The notes beneath the pieces were generated by a model, which ran no database searches, had not been told where the DNA came from, and saw nothing but the letters and a program-made list of their open reading frames with translations. From positions 688,501 to 752,500 of the forward strand of contig JAJEKV010000134.1 in NCBI GenBank assembly GCA_021234155.1: a stretch of 64,000 bases of DNA. Reading direction: 5' to 3'. Below are positions 60,801 through 64,000 of this stretch, in pieces; positions within the stretch are counted from its first letter, which is position 1; each line of letters begins with the position of its first letter. This DNA comes from Isoetes taiwanensis. Taxonomy: Eukaryota > Streptophyta > Lycopodiopsida > Isoetales > Isoetaceae. A program made the position numbers and the translations under genes.

Positions 60801-60879
60801 AGAAGAGGATGAAGAAGGTGGTGGCAATGCTACACCATCTGTTGATAGTGATGAGGAAGATACTTCAATTTTTTGTTAA
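57811..60879 (+). pseudogene. DUF7869-type protein, probably element-encoded, several frame breaks
   Basis: Plus-strand fragments in family order. A Pro/His-rich N-terminus (57,811-58,452) is built on repeated CCACCACCWTTTG DNA. Next come a Cys-rich start, SKCCSLGCINKFNMSKLRAI (58,510-58,731), a CFMVVHRLGSTEMSRIHK segment (~58,810) and FTVMWKSEFGLVKIRGDH (~59,100). A 67-bp intron at 59,222-59,288 (GTAAGC to CTACAG) leads to HREQQSVRERKLAKH. The core follows: VIVIDGMDQKTTLPHF (59,374 on), AQLDNTTRENKNQTLF (~59,640), VKLGFLLVGHTHDQIDQMFS (~59,740). The C-terminus is RPFWIAKVLDTV and IHWLA, with an acidic tail ending at 60,879. The conserved Asp/Glu/His residues suggest a metal-dependent, transposase-like core, but the family's biochemistry is unknown to me. 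Frame changes near 58,740, 59,360, 59,660, 59,850 and 60,490 make this copy inactive as read. Confidence 0.8.
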
Positions 60880-62896
60880 ATATTTTATCCTCTGAAATTA
60901 GGGTTTCTCTCGTAAAATATACTTCAACAACATTCTATTTGCTAAGAAAAATGACACTTTAAAAAAGTCAATTCTTTCGTTGCACAAAAAAATTAGTCAC
61001 TTTTGGGGGGGTCAAAATAGAATTTCATGCATCTTTTTTTTTTTAACCTCATTTTACCCCCTTTTGTAAAAAAAAAGGGAATCTTTGAGGAATATTCCTT
61101 TCGCTCTCGTTTCGATGATTTGCTCCCGTTTAATACGCAACTTTGTTATCCTCTTAAGGGTTTCAAAGTCATAATCTCTAACGGGTCTATGCTGCAAGGC
61201 AACGGATCCTCCAGCCTCTACTTCCGTACCTACAATTGTTCCCCCCCGAGTAGGGTAACTCTTAGGATATATGGACTACTGGTCTATATAATCTCACCCC
61301 TTCTGATCTATACCTCTCGTCTTGATTTTTATCGGGACATGGAATTTCTATCTATTGCCCTCTTCTCGGTTATCCCTAAAGATGTAATCACCAAAGTCGT
61401 CGTACTTCTTCTTCTCTTCTGTCAAGGGGACGGGATTTGATACATCTTTTTATTCCCAAAACCAAATAAATGCTCAGCTTATAACGTTGAAGTAATCCAT
61501 TCATATCTGGAACCTTTGAGTAGTTAACCTCTCATTATCGGTTATTCCAATACCGTTCCAACCATCCTCGGGATGTTCTTCAATGTGACGTCACCGTATA
61601 TGCTAGACTTACTCTAGCTATTCTCATTGATTTAAACTCTTCTCATCTCCCTTAGTAATAGCTTGAGTGCATATCTCTGGTGGACCATACCTTAACCCAA
61701 TATCTTCGTATATAAGCATATCATTATGCTTCTTCTGTAAACATTGTCACGTAACATGCCACCAGCCTTGTACGAATATTCTACCATCTTCCAATATGAC
61801 ATACATCTGGATGTCACAATCGATATCCTTGAGATCCTCGCTAGTGTAGTATTTGATACTACTAAGTCCTTCCAACATCCAAGACCGCTACGTTGTTATT
61901 ATATGATATAGTAACATGTGTGCACCAACCTTAAGTCTATACTCATATGTAACTCGTTGACATAGGTATCTAGCTATATTCATACTTGCGGCCAACTTAT
62001 TTCCTCAACTTGGTTATCTAGTACCATACACATGTTGTGGTTTCGACACCACTAGCCTTAGTTTGCCTTCCTCCTCAAGCTCTAGTCATTACTTCCGTAT
62101 TCATATGGAATGTGAACTAAAAGTTCTAGTATATATATCCTATCTTCTTCTAGTTATGTTTTACTATTAAATGGTCCTCCTACGCGGAGCTACTTCTCAA
62201 GATACACACACGATACCAAGTCCGAACACATTCTCACGGCTTGAGATGTTCATTGGGCCTACCTTGTTCATACTCTAGACTTAGGTATATTCAATGTGTC
62301 ATTCCAAACTCTCTATATTTGAAACGTTGTTTACAACAACTCTCAAGCACCTCTTGTCTCCCACTTGTCGTGTGGATACATTACTTGCCTTCCTAATGTA
62401 TCATTAGTTGAAGGTCAACTTTCCTTCATAGGCTGGCTTCACCAAAGGTCCAACATACCTTGCAGCTTCTCGATGCTTGTGCCAGTTCCTTCCAATTGTC
62501 GTCTTCTCTTGACCTTATGTGGAAACTACGTTCCACACTATTCTCCAGTCTGTTATTCGGCATCTCCATGTTCCCAGCAGACATCAGATGTGTCCATTTC
62601 CTTAATTTATATCCTTCGTAATGGTCATGCATTTGACCAACGTCATTGAGCGTATCCAACTGACTATGTCGTCATCTTATTCATGCACCCGCTTGCATTC
62701 TTATTGCACACCTTAGGAACACCAATCTTCTTACGAAACGCAACGTAGGCATAATTTTATAATCCGTAGTTTATGGATTCGCATCTTCATACAACATTAT
62801 TCTCTACCTTTCCGCGAGTCATATCTCCATTCAAGTGGCAACATTCTATGCCTGCACCATCATGCTCTAACGTGGTCTATGGTAAATAATCATAAA
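60880..62896. other. Spacer between DUF7869-type gene and right arm
   Basis: No recognised gene in ~2 kb. A 137-codon plus-strand frame (61,027-61,440) and a 77-codon minus-strand frame (62,659-62,426) are unassigned. Homopolymer runs near 61,010-61,075 flank the end of the coding remnants. Confidence 0.4.
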
Positions 62897-64000
62897 CCAC
62901 CTCTTCCTCGGATATATGGTGTAGGCCAATATATATGCCGCATAATAAATCAATCTTTGTAATTATTAGGTCCAGTGTTTCAATCAGATACCAAATATCG
63001 TCATACAAATTTTCTCGAGTATCCATTCAATATAGGGATACCCTAACACTCACTATGCCCAATGTTTAGCACTTCTGCTTCAAATAAGAGCCCATGCTCA
63101 GTCATCGCCATACAACAGGCTCAGGACACACCACGCATGGTTTCGATGCTTCCGCCGTGGACACCATAGTCACAACTGGCCTTCTGTGATACAGGACGAT
63201 TGCATGGCCATAGCACTGCCAGATAGCGACCCGGGCGGTACCAGTTACGTCGAATGTATCTGTGAGATGTACCTGTAAAAATAAGACTATCTGTATGTGT
63301 CATAAATTTACGGAAATAATAAGAATATGAATAAGTAATTCAAAGGTGTACCGACGTGAATATAACCTATGGTTAAGATAGACTAGAATAGAGTGAGCGT
63401 ATGGAAACATTAAAGATAATTGAAAGGAGCTATTTAAACACATAATCAAACACAACAAAAGGAGATAATTATGTATGTCTTACACAAACTTCTGAGAGAA
63501 TAACGAGACTTAGATTATCTTAGAAGGTTATGAATAGTAATTGATGAAGAACATGTGCTGTAGTTCATATTAGAGTATAGGCGTGAAAGTGTCGATCTGA
63601 TGCGATATAATTGTATTAAAGGGTAAGTCTAAATGTGAGGGGCATGTCAAATACTGAGGGTAGGACCTTATGAGTTGTCAAAACTATAACAAAATAGGAA
63701 AACAAAATTCCGATACAAAAATTAAATTAGCTACCGGTAATTAAAATGGATTGTAAAGCGGACGGAAGAAGATAATACATAGACCACGAAGTTAATATCA
63801 TTAGAGTCACTTTTTACTAAACACTGCGAGCTTAATAACTCTGTATTATAATATAAGAACAAATAGAAGTTGCTTGTGTCTATACATGTCCATAATATAT
63901 AATCAACTACACATGTGTATGGAAAGAATGAATTCAAAATTAGCCATACTCAAAAGCGGTGAGACTTCCACACACCTTGATTTGTTCACTTCTGACAGTC
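62897..64000. repeat. Long inverted repeat, right arm (at least 1.1 kb)
   Basis: Inverse copy of 51,563-52,674. It still matches at the last base of the window, so the arm continues beyond. Its inner end is CATAAACCACCTC at 62,897. Confidence 0.92.

Noticed and set aside
53037-61146. A 25-bp inverse match (AACAARGTTGC ... ATTAAACGGGAG) between 53,037-53,061 and 61,122-61,146, possibly inner terminal repeats of the DUF7869 element
   Set aside because: Only a 12-base perfect core with several mismatches and no further similarity on either side; at this distance a chance match is plausible.

Overview
The window is nuclear DNA of a land plant and is mostly transposable elements. The host signals are a spliced choline-phosphate cytidylyltransferase gene of plant type (HFGH and RTDGISTS signatures) and fragments of ribosomal protein L10a, a germin-like protein and a CMGC kinase. 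Copia, gypsy, LINE and Penelope-like retroelements, a pogo-type DNA transposon and a DUF7869-type gene surround them. This mixture, with introns of roughly 60-170 bp, fits a non-flowering plant such as a fern, lycophyte or bryophyte better than an angiosperm, but the sequence alone does not settle the lineage.

Layout. Positions 1-23,300 are old repeats: a ~7.3 kb block present twice (about 2,024-9,379 and 14,759-23,092). Each copy carries a dispersed repeat R1, LINE reverse-transcriptase remnants, a small retroposon with a target duplication, and LTR-derived sequence ending at an initiator-Met tRNA primer-binding site. A third partial R1 copy opens the window. Between the two blocks lie an RPL10A fragment, a germin-like pseudogene and a LINE 3' half.

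Positions 23,638-35,037 form a three-level nest. An intronless CMGC kinase on the minus strand is split by a pogo-like DNA transposon (24,331-34,838, TA target duplication, 25-bp inverted ends), and that transposon is split by a copia element (25,961-31,383, 591-bp LTRs, CTTGC target duplication). A LINE 3' end also lies inside the pogo element.

Positions 36,400-45,060 hold a repeat pair, a Penelope-like reverse transcriptase remnant, a large foldback and a 1.9 kb non-autonomous element with palindromes. Positions 45,768-47,422 are the one gene that looks intact, the cytidylyltransferase, in eight exons.

Positions 49,709-51,323 are a minus-sense gypsy LTR. From 51,563 to the window end there is a candidate large element. 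Inverted arms of ~1.1 kb enclose two divergent, decayed genes: a minus-strand gene with a ParB-like segment and a beta-class N6/N4 DNA methyltransferase, and a plus-strand DUF7869-type gene. More than a dozen palindromes with core TATTCCGGAATA sit in an intron and in the shared promoter region. This is the best candidate for something undescribed.

A caution: where repeat copies can be compared, many differences fall on CAG/CTG triplets and look scrambled (CAG against CGAG, CG or CATG). Some frameshifts here may therefore be consensus errors at methylated CHG sites rather than real mutations.
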